Shown: positions 53,474-63,122 of the stretch, in pieces
Numbering within the stretch: position 1 is the first letter of the stretch
Layout of the letters: every line of letters begins with the position of its first letter
NCBI RefSeq assembly: GCF_007860075.1
Contig: NZ_SJPP01000003.1
Span: 558,001-622,000 of the forward strand
Length of the DNA stretch: 64,000 nucleotides
DNA from: Symmachiella macrocystis
GTDB lineage: Bacteria; Planctomycetota; Planctomycetia; Planctomycetales; Planctomycetaceae
Direction: 5' to 3'
The notes under the pieces: generated by a model
Database searches by the model: none
Told to the model about the DNA's origin: nothing
The model's input: only the letters and a program-made list of their open reading frames with translations
Program-made: the position numbers and the translations under genes

Positions 53474-55387
53474 ATGTGCGGAATCCTGGGAATCGTTGCC
53501 CAGCCGGGTGAACAGGTCGACATCGACCGCAGCGCATTGACAGCGATGCGGGACGAAATGTTGTCCCGCGGTCCCGACGGCGCGGGCATTTTTGAAAACC
53601 GCAATCTGGCATTTGCGCACCGCCGCTTGGCAATTCGCGATTTGACCGGCGGCCACCAACCCTGGGTCTCCGACGACGGCAACTGCGTGTTGGTTTACAA
53701 CGGCGAAATCTACAACGACGACGCGTTACGAGATGAATTGACAGCTGCCGGGCATCGCTTCAAGTCGCGCTGTGACACCGAAGTGGTTATGGAGGCGTAT
53801 CGTCGCTGGGGGACGCAGTGCGTGCAGCATCTTCGCGGGATGTTTGCCTTGGGAATCTATGATTTTCAGACGGACCGTTTGTTTTTAGCTCGCGACCGAT
53901 TCGGCATCAAGCCGCTCTATTTTTCCATGGTCGGACGAGACTTGGTTTTCGCCAGCAGTGTCGCCGCGATTCTCCGGCACCCCCGCGTCTCGCCGATGCC
54001 CAATCTCAAGGTCGCCAGTCACTACCTCACGACATTTCGCGTGACATTGGGCCGCGAAACGATGTACGACGGCATCCAGCAATTACAGCCGGCAGAGTAT
54101 TTGATTGCAGAAGAGGGACGGAAGGAGATTGTTCGGTATTGGCAGCCGCCACAAAAATCGAACGAGCCGATCGACTACGAGTCAGCCGCCGCGGAATTAG
54201 ACACCACGCTGCAGGAATCAGTACGCTGCCACTTGGCGAGCGATGTGCCGGTGGGTGCATTTGTCAGCGGCGGCGTTGATTCCAATACCATCCTGTCAAT
54301 GATGCAAACGTCGCAAACGAGCGGCCTCAAAGCATTTTGCGGGGGAGGCGATGAGGCTTCGCCTGATTTCACCTATGCCCGCCGCTGCGCCAGCCATTTC
54401 GATTGTGATTACGACGAAGTCCATGTGGACGCGGGGGACTACTTAGAGAGTTGGCAACATCTCGTCGCACAACAACGCCTGCCCCTCTCGACCCCCACGG
54501 ACGTGATCATCTATCGTCTCGCCGAGCGTATGAAACAACATGTCGGTGTCGCCCTGGGGGGTGAAGGCGCCGATGAACTGCTCTGCGGCTATGCCGTGCA
54601 ACATTGGTCGGGCCGTGATTTCACAGCAGGACAATCGCTGCAGGCGGGACGCTACAAAGGGACGCCGCTTGAGGCGGACCAGGCCCGTGAGTCGTTATTG
54701 CAGCAGTACGGACGATTGCAGTTTGGTTCAGAAGGGGACCATTATTTGGCGCTCAATAGCCTGATCCCCACCACGGTCAAACCGCAACTCCTGCAACCCT
54801 GGGCCTGGCAACTCGCCGAAGACGATCACTGTATGCGTGGCCATTACGACCGGATGTTCGGTGATCGTGATGGAGAACATTCGCACCGCAAACAAGCGGC
54901 GGTGATTCATCAGGTCAATCTGGAAGCCCTGCTCTCGCGGCTGGACCGTTCGACGATGGCGGCCGGCTTGGAGGCGCGTGTCCCGTACGCCGATCACGTC
55001 TTGGTGGACAAAATGTTCCGGCTGCCGATGCGCTACAAAATCGATGTTGCCGAACACGAACTCGCGCCGCATCTCTCCTCAGCGTCGCTGCAACAACGCG
55101 GAAGCCTACGCTCGAAACGCCTACTACGGACGATCGCGCAGCGCCGCTTGCCGTCGGAACTGGCCAGCCGCAAAAAAGCGAGTTTCCCCACGCCCGTGGC
55201 CAGCTGGTTCGCAGGAGCGTGGCAACCATGGGTGCAACAAACGCTCATGACCAGCCCCTTTGCGCGGAACCTGTTTCAGGCCGAACCGCTGGCCGAATTG
55301 GCCGCAAACCCGGCAGCAGCGGGAATGTGGTTGTGGCCGATTGTCAATCTCGCAGTGTGGGGCGATCAGGAATTCGCCGCTGCATAA
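53474..55387 (+). CDS. asnB: asparagine synthetase (glutamine-hydrolysing)
   Basis: 637 residues. N-terminal class II glutaminase begins MCGILGIV with Cys2 nucleophile, which fixes the start; then RGPDGAG, NGEIYN, and FGIKPLYF. ATP pyrophosphatase domain with SGGVDS (265-270), GGEGADELLCGY and LEARVPYADH. Makes Asn from Asp, or amidates another carboxylate; the group also includes exopolysaccharide-associated amidotransferases, so the acceptor is not certain. Confidence 0.93.
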   Translation: MCGILGIVAQPGEQVDIDRSALTAMRDEMLSRGPDGAGIFENRNLAFAHRRLAIRDLTGGHQPWVSDDGNCVLVYNGEIYNDDALRDELTAAGHRFKSRCDTEVVMEAYRRWGTQCVQHLRGMFALGIYDFQTDRLFLARDRFGIKPLYFSMVGRDLVFASSVAAILRHPRVSPMPNLKVASHYLTTFRVTLGRETMYDGIQQLQPAEYLIAEEGRKEIVRYWQPPQKSNEPIDYESAAAELDTTLQESVRCHLASDVPVGAFVSGGVDSNTILSMMQTSQTSGLKAFCGGGDEASPDFTYARRCASHFDCDYDEVHVDAGDYLESWQHLVAQQRLPLSTPTDVIIYRLAERMKQHVGVALGGEGADELLCGYAVQHWSGRDFTAGQSLQAGRYKGTPLEADQARESLLQQYGRLQFGSEGDHYLALNSLIPTTVKPQLLQPWAWQLAEDDHCMRGHYDRMFGDRDGEHSHRKQAAVIHQVNLEALLSRLDRSTMAAGLEARVPYADHVLVDKMFRLPMRYKIDVAEHELAPHLSSASLQQRGSLRSKRLLRTIAQRRLPSELASRKKASFPTPVASWFAGAWQPWVQQTLMTSPFARNLFQAEPLAELAANPAAAGMWLWPIVNLAVWGDQEFAAA

Positions 55388-55823
55388 CGCGGGGGGCAAT
55401 CCCCTAGACATTCCGCCGCCGCACCTTGGATTTTCCCGATCCATGGTTGAACAATCGCCCGACGGTCTATAATCGACTGTCCCCGCTCATAATCCGATGT
55501 CCATGGTGACACACATTGGAAAAAAAGCCTCACGTAAAGTCGCAAAGACGGCAAAGGGGGTACCTGGATGAATAAATTGATGAATGATGGCGGATTGTTG
55601 GGGATATCTTTCTAAAGTAAGTTTTCTTAAGTTCCATTCGACGTAACATACGTAGGTCGATGTCTCTTTGAATTGACGTTGCAAACTCCTTGGCGAACTT
55701 AGCGACTTCGCGTGAGGTTTTTAAACAACGTTAGACGGAATTCCCCGAGTTGCAGAAAAGCTGTGGGTGGATACGCCTTGAGCAACTGACAACGGTCAAT
55801 ACTTAGCAAGGAAACAGTCCCTC
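55388..55823. other. intergenic region containing a MITE-like element
   Basis: 436 bases between asnB and the ferrochelatase gene. Holds the inverted-repeat element at 55521-55722. No gene recognised. Confidence 0.55.
55521..55722. repeat. MITE-like element with 30-bp imperfect terminal inverted repeats
   Basis: Left end CCTCACGTAAAGTCGCAAAG... (55528-55557) and right end (55688-55717), inverted, agree at about 23 of 30 positions, with A-runs at left and T-runs at right extending the match. The internal 130 bases have no gene. Confidence 0.6.
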
Positions 55824-56852
55824 GTGACGGATGAATACCAAGCCATTTTAGTCGTGTCGTTCGGCGGTCCCGAGAAAATGGAGGATGTGATTCCGTTTCT
55901 CGAGAATGTGTTGCGGGGCCGCAATGTGCCGCGTGAACGTTTGCTGGAGGTCGCCGAGCATTACGCACATTTTGATGGGTACAGCCCGATCAACGACCAG
56001 TGCCGCGCTTTGATTGCCTCTCTGGATGAAGAATTGCAACGTCACGAAATTGAGTTGCCGATCTTTTGGGGCAATCGCAATTGGCATCCGATGTTGGCCG
56101 ATACGATGCAAAAAATTGCCGATGCGGGAATCGAACGAGTGTTGGCCTATGTCACAGCGGGATACGGCGGGTACTCCGGCTGTCGGCAATATTTGGACGA
56201 CATCGAACAAGCACGCCAAACCGTGGGAGAGGCAGCGCCAGTCGTCGATAAAATCCGGCTGTTTTATAACCATCCATTGTTCGTCGCAGCCAATGCCGAA
56301 AATCTGCGCGCCGCCTTAGCCGAGATTCCGGCCGCGGATCGTGACGTCTGCCCCATTGCATTCACCGCACACAGTATTCCGCAAACGATGGCTGATACAT
56401 CGAATTATGTGCAGCAACTGGAGGAGAACTGCCGGTTGGTGGCGGAAGAATGCGGTGTTGATGCGGCGCGGTGGCAATTGGTCTATCAAAGCCGTAGCGG
56501 CCGGCCGCAAGACCCGTGGTTAGAGCCGGACATTTGCGATCATCTGCGCACACTCCATGCAGACGGCGCGAAACAAGTCGTCGTGATGCCGCTAGGGTTT
56601 TTGTCCGATCACATGGAAGTGATTTACGACCTGGATGACGAAGCGGCCGGTGTGTGTGCGGAGATCGGATTGAACATGGTGCGTGCCAAAACAGCGGGCA
56701 CACATCCGTTGTTTGTCCAGATGATCCGCGAACTAATCGAGGAGCGGATCAATCCCCACAGCGAACGTCGCGCGGTGGGGCAATTCGGCCCAGCAGTCGA
56801 TTTGTGCCCGGCAGATTGTTGTCCCCAACCGCAGCGGCGTCCGGCGAGTTAG
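55824..56852 (+). CDS. hemH: ferrochelatase
   Basis: Inserts iron into protoporphyrin or coproporphyrin. LVVSFGGPEKMEDVIPFLENVLRGR start, YGGYSGCRQY, His183 in FTAHSIP and Glu265 in DHMEVIYDLD (metal-site residues). 342 residues, similar to actinobacterial coproporphyrin ferrochelatases. GTG start with AAGGA about 11 bases upstream. The C terminus has a Cys-containing tail (CPADCCPQ) of unknown role. Its stop overlaps the convergent gene. Confidence 0.9.
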   Translation: MTDEYQAILVVSFGGPEKMEDVIPFLENVLRGRNVPRERLLEVAEHYAHFDGYSPINDQCRALIASLDEELQRHEIELPIFWGNRNWHPMLADTMQKIADAGIERVLAYVTAGYGGYSGCRQYLDDIEQARQTVGEAAPVVDKIRLFYNHPLFVAANAENLRAALAEIPAADRDVCPIAFTAHSIPQTMADTSNYVQQLEENCRLVAEECGVDAARWQLVYQSRSGRPQDPWLEPDICDHLRTLHADGAKQVVVMPLGFLSDHMEVIYDLDDEAAGVCAEIGLNMVRAKTAGTHPLFVQMIRELIEERINPHSERRAVGQFGPAVDLCPADCCPQPQRRPAS

Positions 56853-57118
56853 CTGTTCGCAATCCCCGCGCCGATACCCAGCACCATCATCAAGACACCG
56901 CCTAAGATGCCGATGATCAAAAATACAGTGGCAATAATTCCACAGATCCGCCCCCCGACTGCGGAGCCTTCCGGTTCGACACCGGCGGCGCGGCATTTTT
57001 CCAAGTACGAATTCCCTTGCAACCAGGCCAGGGTTCCCAGCGGTGCGCATAGGACGAGTCCTAGAATTCCTAGAACCAGGATTGTCCCCGCGCCTTCTGG
57101 TTTTTGTGTTTCACTCAC
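56849..57118 (-). CDS. small two-TM membrane protein (DUF4190-like)
   Basis: 89 residues. TM1 at about 10-32 (GTILVLGILGLVLCAPLGTLAWL) and TM2 at about 58-85, with LGxxxYLEKCRAAG between. The motif LGILGLVLCAPLGTLAW resembles DUF4190. GTG start 57118 has a perfect GGAGG six bases upstream. Confidence 0.72.
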   Translation of the reverse strand: MSETQKPEGAGTILVLGILGLVLCAPLGTLAWLQGNSYLEKCRAAGVEPEGSAVGGRICGIIATVFLIIGILGGVLMMVLGIGAGIANS

Positions 57119-57302
57119 GATGCGCCTCCAATACGATCTGTCGTGTGGATTGAATAATACGGGAACGACCGTCCGCTGAATCCGATATGATCCCGTCACA
57201 GTGTCGCTGTGATGTCATTCGACCAAGTGTGAGTCAACAACGCAAGCACTTTTTCCGTGGAACAGGTGTTTGCTGCATAATATTACGCCAATGCATTCTG
57301 AC

Positions 57303-57974
57303 TCAAACACGCCACCACTGCGTCATGCCGGCCCAGAGTTGACCAAACCAACCCAAGCAGACGTGCGTGGACCCGCTGATTGTATATCGCCAGAGGGTCT
57401 CTTCATCGTCGACCCATCGCGCCCGCCCCTTTTCAATCAATCGCTCGGCGCGTTCGCGCTGAATATTCAGTGCTGCCTCATCACCGGTTGATTCATCAAA
57501 GGGTAGGACCATATCAATTTGGGTGTCCAGTCGCTTGCGATGCGCCGCGATCAGCTTTGCTAACCTGACTTTGACGACCCGTTTGGTCCTATACAAACCG
57601 GATGGGTCTCCCTCGTCAAATCCGTCAGTCGTGACGAGCACGTCGCCGTTTTGCAAACGGGAGTAAATCCACGTCTGTTTGGTTGTGTTTCCGGCGACTT
57701 TGCCTTGTCCGCAGGAAACGAGAAAATCGCGTTCCTGTGAAAACCAAAATAAGACCAGAATATTGAAACGGGTATGCTTGTGGATACTCAATTCCCGCAA
57801 ACCGCACTCCACGGCATCGGTTCTGGCTGCCACCAAATAGCTGTTGCCTTGCGGGAATTTTCCTTCGAGCGGTGGACTGTAGGCGATGAGTGGATGTTTC
57901 TCCCACATGGACACGCTAAACAGCAGCAACATCACACCGGATATCCACGCGAGCGCTATCCACGGATCAAACAT
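57303..57974 (-). CDS. hypothetical membrane-anchored protein
   Basis: 223 residues. One TM helix at 6-23, then a soluble domain with strands (RFNILVLFW, VLVTTDGFDEGD) and a helical C-terminal half. No family recognised. Same strand as the DUF4190-like gene, 184 bases upstream. Confidence 0.6.
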   Translation of the reverse strand: MFDPWIALAWISGVMLLLFSVSMWEKHPLIAYSPPLEGKFPQGNSYLVAARTDAVECGLRELSIHKHTRFNILVLFWFSQERDFLVSCGQGKVAGNTTKQTWIYSRLQNGDVLVTTDGFDEGDPSGLYRTKRVVKVRLAKLIAAHRKRLDTQIDMVLPFDESTGDEAALNIQRERAERLIEKGRARWVDDEETLWRYTISGSTHVCLGWFGQLWAGMTQWWRV

Positions 57975-58018
57975 TCTTTGCGAGCCCTTTTTGCTGTGAT
58001 GTCATTACAGGTGCCAAC

Positions 58019-59362
58019 CTAAAACAACTCCCGCACAGCCGCCCCGGTGCTCAACGGCAGCGGGCGACCTTGTGCGTCGTACATCAGTTGTTGTGGATTT
58101 AAGCCTAAAGCGTGATAGATCGTCGCCACGACATCGGGCGGGCTGGTGGGGCGTTGTGTGGGGTAAGCGCCGATTTTGTCCGAAGCGCCAACGATGTTTC
58201 CTCCGCGGACGCCGCCACCGGCAAATAACACCGAGCCGCAATGCCCCCAGTGATCGCGTCCGCCGTTGCTATTCACCTTCGGCGTGCGGCCGAATTCGCC
58301 CATCGTGACCACCAGCGTTTCGTCCAGCATGCCGCGCTGTGCAAGGTCGGCCAATAACGCCGCCAGTCCACGATCCAGCGTGGGAAGCAATTCATCCTTC
58401 AAACAGCCGAAGTTGTTTTTGTGCGTATCCCAACCATCGCATTTCGTCATGTGATTGAAGTGGACTCCCACGAACGACACGCCCCGTTCGACCATCCGTC
58501 GCGCTAACAGCAGACTTTGCCCGAAGCGGTCGCGGCCGTAGGCATCGCGCAAGGCGGCGGGTTCAGCTTCCAGGTCGGTGAGACTGCCCCCCGCGGATGT
58601 GCGGCTCATTTGGAAAGCGGTTTCGCGGCTGGTCAAGTATTCCCGGGTGCGCAGCGATTGGGGAGGTTGGCCGTCAAGAATCGCTAACAGTTGCTGACGT
58701 TGCTGGGAACGTGATGCGGAGACTCCTTGTGGAAGATCCAATCCCGGCAATGGTTGTCGGGGATCGTCGTTGATCGCCAGCGGATCGAATCGCGGCCCTA
58801 GAAATCCCGAGCGGCCGCCGCCGGAGACCAAGGCGGGCGCCATACGGACTTGGACTTCGGGAATCGCCACATAAGCCGGAATGTGCGGCGCGGTGTGTTT
58901 GAACTTAGCGACAACCGCTCCCATATGAGGATAATCGCTGCGGGACGGGGGCAAGACGGTATTGGCTCCCAATGGCACCGGCGAAATGCGACCGGTCAGC
59001 GTGTGGTAGATCATGTATGGATGATCGTGATTGGGAAAGGTCAGCGACCGCAGGACCGCCAATTTGTCCGCCTGCTGGGCCAAGCGGGGGAGGTGTTCGC
59101 ACAATGTCAGGCCGGGCACGTTGCTGTCGATGCCGGTAAACGGCCCGCGCACCTCAGCAGGGGCTTGCGGTTTCAGGTCGCACATATCCTGATGCGGTGG
59201 CCCGCCGAGCAGATAGACCAGGATGCAGTTTTTCGCGCGGCCGGCCAAGGAAGTCACACCGGTCGACTCACCCCGCGCCAGGGCAGCGCCGCTGAATAGC
59301 GACATCGTCCCCGCTTGCAGCATCGCTCTGCGAGAAACGCGCGACGGATGAGAAATCGTCAT
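58019..59362 (-). CDS. DUF1501 protein, probably Tat-exported
   Basis: 447 residues. N-terminal SRRAMLQAGTMSLFSGAALA is a Tat-like signal. DUF1501 core: CILVYLLGGPPHQDMCDLKP, VLRSLTFPNHDHPYMIYHTLTG, VTMGEFGRTPKVNSNGGRDHWG and a C terminus PPDVVATIYHALGL. A planctomycete-typical family related to alkaline phosphatase-like hydrolases; activity unestablished. Usually paired with DUF1553/DUF1549 genes, absent here. Confidence 0.93.
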   Translation of the reverse strand: MTISHPSRVSRRAMLQAGTMSLFSGAALARGESTGVTSLAGRAKNCILVYLLGGPPHQDMCDLKPQAPAEVRGPFTGIDSNVPGLTLCEHLPRLAQQADKLAVLRSLTFPNHDHPYMIYHTLTGRISPVPLGANTVLPPSRSDYPHMGAVVAKFKHTAPHIPAYVAIPEVQVRMAPALVSGGGRSGFLGPRFDPLAINDDPRQPLPGLDLPQGVSASRSQQRQQLLAILDGQPPQSLRTREYLTSRETAFQMSRTSAGGSLTDLEAEPAALRDAYGRDRFGQSLLLARRMVERGVSFVGVHFNHMTKCDGWDTHKNNFGCLKDELLPTLDRGLAALLADLAQRGMLDETLVVTMGEFGRTPKVNSNGGRDHWGHCGSVLFAGGGVRGGNIVGASDKIGAYPTQRPTSPPDVVATIYHALGLNPQQLMYDAQGRPLPLSTGAAVRELF

Positions 59363-59487
59363 AGCCGGACACCGGTGGTTTGCGAAATGGGCAGTCCCCC
59401 CTATGATCCTCAGAGAGCCGGCGCAGTTCAAGGAGGAATTGCGAAATTCGGCCGTCGCGAGTTGAAGCGTATTCTAGCGAGGCGGGG

Positions 59488-60366
59488 ATGAGTTTTTCGA
59501 TTTGGGATTTGGCCATCGTGACCACCGCGGCAGCGGCGATTGGAGGCGTGTCCGGTTTCTTTGGAGTCGGAGGCGCGTTTCTATTAGTGCCGGTGCTGAA
59601 CATCGCATTGGGTATCCCGGTGGAACTGGCCGTGGGGGTGTGCGCGTGTCAGATTCTGGGATTGGCAACCACCTCGATCTTGGCGCGACGAATCGACGTC
59701 TCGCAATTGAAATTGCCTTTGATCCTCTCCGGAGGATTGTTCTGCGGTGTTTTAGCGGGCGCCCGTGGATTGCGCTGGGCCAATTCGTTGGGGCAAACGA
59801 CGTGGTGGGGGCGCGATTTTGAGGTTTCCGCTGCGCTGGTCCTGTCGCTGTATTGTCTGTTACTGACTAGTTTAGGATTTTTGTGTCTGAAGTTGAGCCG
59901 CCGCACCGACCTCTCCCCGCGGACCGGGAACCGAGTCTTCTGGTTGTCGATTCCTCCCTATACGGAAATCGACAAATCCGGACCGGTCTCGATTGTGGGA
60001 TTGACTTGGTTGGGATTGGTAATCGGCGGACTTTCGGGATTGCTAGGGATCAGCGGCGGATTGATCCTGTTACCCACCTTGACCTATCTCGTGGGGATGA
60101 GGACACACGAAGCGGTGGTTGCCTCGCTGGTGATCGTGTGGATCACGACCGCCCAAGCGACGGCGGTTCACGCGTGGAATGGAAATGTCGACCTGGCGCT
60201 GGCGGGTGCGTTGTTGTTGGGGGGAACGTTCGGCGCACGAATCGGGTCGGAAGTCGGACTGCGCGCGCGAGGCGCGCAGTTTCGTCGCTGGTTTGCCTAC
60301 CTGTTGTTATTGACGGCGGCTTTGTGTGCATCGCGACTGGTGTGGATGTTCCGGGCGGACACCTAA
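59488..60366 (+). CDS. TSUP (TauE/SafE) family permease
   Basis: 292 residues with about eight TM helices in two homologous halves: IGGVSGFFGVGGAFLLVPVLN and GLSGLLGISGGLILLPTLTYLVGM share the diagnostic GxxGxxGGxxLxP. Family members export sulfite, sulfoacetate or take up taurine. ATG with GAGGCGGGG upstream. Substrate uncertain. Confidence 0.92.
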   Translation: MSFSIWDLAIVTTAAAAIGGVSGFFGVGGAFLLVPVLNIALGIPVELAVGVCACQILGLATTSILARRIDVSQLKLPLILSGGLFCGVLAGARGLRWANSLGQTTWWGRDFEVSAALVLSLYCLLLTSLGFLCLKLSRRTDLSPRTGNRVFWLSIPPYTEIDKSGPVSIVGLTWLGLVIGGLSGLLGISGGLILLPTLTYLVGMRTHEAVVASLVIVWITTAQATAVHAWNGNVDLALAGALLLGGTFGARIGSEVGLRARGAQFRRWFAYLLLLTAALCASRLVWMFRADT

Positions 60367-60943
60367 ACAGTCCGTTGAAAACGGGGGAGACTGGTTTTGC
60401 CGGTGCAACACCCAATGCAACTTTTCGATGTGTACGATTCTTGCGAAACATTGGCAGAGCCAGTGGCACCCTCGTGCTTAAAATTTACGATGCACTCGAA
60501 CACCGTATTGTCAAAATACGTTCGTGCAATCGCCTTTTCGCGGTTCGAGAGGGCGCCTCGTTTGAAAGCCGGATTCAGGAACCGCGGCTGACCAACAGCC
60601 AGCAACACTCGGCAATTCGCGTGAAAACAGCTACCACGGCGACCATCGATGCTGTTTGAGGGGGACATTCTTCGTGGATCGAGTTCGCAGCGGCATCCTG
60701 CTCGGCGCGAACGCAGACCTCTTCCATGACAGCGGGGTCGGGAATGTCGAATACCATGTCGCAAATCCGGTCGCGAGAACTGCTAAATGTGCGAAGTATT
60801 CAGCACGGACACTATCATTTCCCGCAGGGTTCGCTACAAATCCGACGAATTCGAGGTGAAATTGGCTGAGTATTTGCGTTCTAGGAGCAGGGAATACATA
60901 ATCGCCTCTCACATTGAACTCTGCGGAATTGGGATACAACTGC
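60367..60943. other. intergenic region, no gene seen
   Basis: 577 bases. Several short frames on both strands change frame without any recognisable domain. Could contain a decayed gene; nothing firm. Confidence 0.4.
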
Positions 60944-61771
60944 ATGAAATTGTCGCTATCGGTCCGGATTGCTGAAGCGCCCTGTAAAACGAAACTAAAC
61001 GTTCCTTTTGCTGACGTCGTGGGATTGGCCCGTGAATTGGGCTATCGCGCTGTCTGTTTGCGAGCCAGCGCCGGAGGGGTACAAAGCCCGCCTACGCAAC
61101 TAGTGGCCATGCGCAAAGAGGTTCAGGACGCTGGGTTGACCGTTTCGATGGTCACGGCTGATTTTGATGTCCCGCTCAATAACGAGCAAGGACCCAACAG
61201 CCTCCGCGACATCAGGCCAAGCCTCGACGTGGCTGAGGCATTCGAGTGCGATCTCATTCGCGTCTGCATGAAAAAGCCCGAAGATATTCGGCACGCCCGG
61301 ATCGCGGCCGACTTAGCGGCCGAGCGCGGCATCCGTTTGGCGCATCAATGTCATACCACATCGATCTTCGAGCAAGTCGAACCGATGCTGTCGGTGTTGC
61401 GCGAAATCGACCGTGAGAATTTCGGTTTGATCTACGAGCCGGCCAATCTGTTGCTCAACGGAGAACCATACGGGACAGAGACGCTGCAAAAATTGAAGCC
61501 GCACCTGTTCAACGTCTATGTGCAAAACCACAAATTGGATCCCAACGGTCCGGTGGAATTAGAAACTTGGTGTCGCGGGATGCAGCGGTTTCATCACATT
61601 CCGATTTGGGAAACCGGTGGGGTGGACTTTGCGGAGGTCATGGCGGGATTGCAGACAGTTGGCTATGACGGATATTTCACGGTCCACCAAGCCTATGCGG
61701 AAATCATGGGGCCTCGCGAAGCGGCGGTGGAAAGCTACAACTATCTCACCAGCATCGCCGATTTCAAATAG
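60944..61771 (+). CDS. sugar phosphate isomerase/epimerase-like TIM barrel
   Basis: 275 residues: LSVRIAEAP, ELGYRAVCLR, SMVTADFD, CDLIRVCM, IRLAHQCHTTSIFE, FGLIYEPANL (metal Glu), FNVYVQNH and the end VGYDGYFTVHQAYAE. Unrelated in detail to the 4.9 kb paralogue. Start ATG 60944 is followed by MKLSLSV. The next gene starts four bases after its stop, so translation is coupled. Confidence 0.82.
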   Translation: MKLSLSVRIAEAPCKTKLNVPFADVVGLARELGYRAVCLRASAGGVQSPPTQLVAMRKEVQDAGLTVSMVTADFDVPLNNEQGPNSLRDIRPSLDVAEAFECDLIRVCMKKPEDIRHARIAADLAAERGIRLAHQCHTTSIFEQVEPMLSVLREIDRENFGLIYEPANLLLNGEPYGTETLQKLKPHLFNVYVQNHKLDPNGPVELETWCRGMQRFHHIPIWETGGVDFAEVMAGLQTVGYDGYFTVHQAYAEIMGPREAAVESYNYLTSIADFK

Positions 61772-61774
61772 TCT

Positions 61775-62770
61775 ATGAATGCCGTTATCGTCAGCTTTGA
61801 GCGTTTGCCGTTGGGATTGCTGGGTTGTTATGGCAGTCAGTGGGTTCAAACGCCGAGTTTCGATCAATTGGCGACTGAGTCGATCGTATTCGACCAGCAT
61901 TTTGGGGAAAACTTTGATCCCCAAGCAGCTCAGCAGGCGTGGTGGACAGGACAATATCAATTTCCCCGCACCCACGACCAGCAGGCAACATCGACAACTA
62001 TTTTTGAAACGTTTCGCAGCCGCGACATCGAAATGCAGTTGCTTGATTTCGATGCGAGCGAATCGGGCGATGACGGACTCCGCGCGGCGCAGACAATTTT
62101 CGACAATTGGAACGCCTCGAAAGATGCGCAGCACCTACTGTGGATACAATGCGCAGGTACGCAACTTGCGGCATCCACCGCGTGGGACGTGGGCGTCGAG
62201 CGGTGCGCCGCACAAGTGGTCGCCTGTGATGCTGTATTGCAAGCAATCCTCGCCCAGGTCGCTGGATTGGGTGGCGAGCCGCCGTTACTGATCGTAACGG
62301 CTGCCGCAGGGGAAATTCTTTTCACGCGCGATTCCGCAACCGATGCCGACCATGAGTCTCCGTTGCACGAAGAACGCGTCCACGTTCCGCTGATTGTCCA
62401 CTTACCAGGCTCAGACCAACAGGGCAGCCGACGGCAGACGTTGACGCAAGCGGTCGATATCGCTCCCACCCTGGCCGATTGGTTCGACATTGAATTCGAC
62501 GAGTCGGAACGTACAGGAAAAATCCTGCTGCCGTTGATCGATGGCCGTACCACGGCGCTGCGCGAGCGGGTCTATATGGGAGATGCGGCGACGCAGGCGG
62601 TCCGCGACGTCGATTTTTGTTTGATTCGCTCCGAGACGGCACCGCTGCAGTTGTTTCTTAAGCCGGAAGACCGCTACGAGCAGGCGGATGCTGCGCGGGA
62701 ATATCCCGATGTTGTCGACGCGATGGAGTCGGCATTGGATGAATTCCTAACCGGTTTCGGGTCCGCGTAA
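61775..62770 (+). CDS. sulfatase-like protein lacking the catalytic motif
   Basis: 331 residues in the alkaline phosphatase/sulfatase fold: GLLGCYGSQWVQTPSFDQLATESIVFDQHF and, at the C-terminal side, HVPLIVHLPG and AVDIAPTLADW. Where active sulfatases read CxPSRxxxxTGxYP it has FDPQAAQQAWWTGQYQFP: the formylglycine Cys and the Arg are missing, and the N-terminal DD dyad is absent. Real sulfatases are usually 450-550 residues, so it is short. No signal peptide. Probably a pseudoenzyme, coupled to the isomerase. Confidence 0.8.
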   Translation: MNAVIVSFERLPLGLLGCYGSQWVQTPSFDQLATESIVFDQHFGENFDPQAAQQAWWTGQYQFPRTHDQQATSTTIFETFRSRDIEMQLLDFDASESGDDGLRAAQTIFDNWNASKDAQHLLWIQCAGTQLAASTAWDVGVERCAAQVVACDAVLQAILAQVAGLGGEPPLLIVTAAAGEILFTRDSATDADHESPLHEERVHVPLIVHLPGSDQQGSRRQTLTQAVDIAPTLADWFDIEFDESERTGKILLPLIDGRTTALRERVYMGDAATQAVRDVDFCLIRSETAPLQLFLKPEDRYEQADAAREYPDVVDAMESALDEFLTGFGSA

Positions 62771-63122
62771 GAGCGTTCCGTGAAAATTCTGGGGGACGGA
62801 AAACAAAATCCGACTTGCGTAAACCCATGCGCTATAATAGTTTTTGTTCTACCAGTCAGGGATGTACGGTCGAACGGACTCGAGGCTTGGGGAGAAGTGA
62901 AGATCTGATGAACCCACCAACGCTTGGCAATCCGCGCTGCCGACAGACCTGCGAACATCGTAATCCCGGTCGACTTTGTCAAGATTTCCGGTCGCTCCCA
63001 CCTTACCGGCTGCGTAAGATGGTAAGAGGCGTGACGCAGTTTGTCATTCCGACGCTCGGGTTGTCCGTCCGACAATTTCGACAAACCTCAACACTTACCG
63101 ACTTCGAAAGAACGGCGCAATA
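62771..63122. other. leader/intergenic region before moxR
   Basis: 352 bases holding a TATAAT and a long leader. No gene called; an Arg-rich frame ending at 63123 (TAATG overlap) was rejected. Confidence 0.45.
62833..62838 (+). promoter_or_regulatory. candidate -10 element upstream of moxR
   Basis: Exact TATAAT; no good -35 at 16-18 bases. It would give a leader of about 280 bases. Confidence 0.4.

Noticed and set aside
53474-55387. Sequence-based evidence for a biosynthetic cluster around asnB
   Set aside because: Neighbours are unrelated housekeeping genes on both sides.
60367-60943. Possible pseudogene in the gap before the 60.9 kb isomerase
   Set aside because: Short frames on both strands without any family resemblance; cannot be separated from random sequence.
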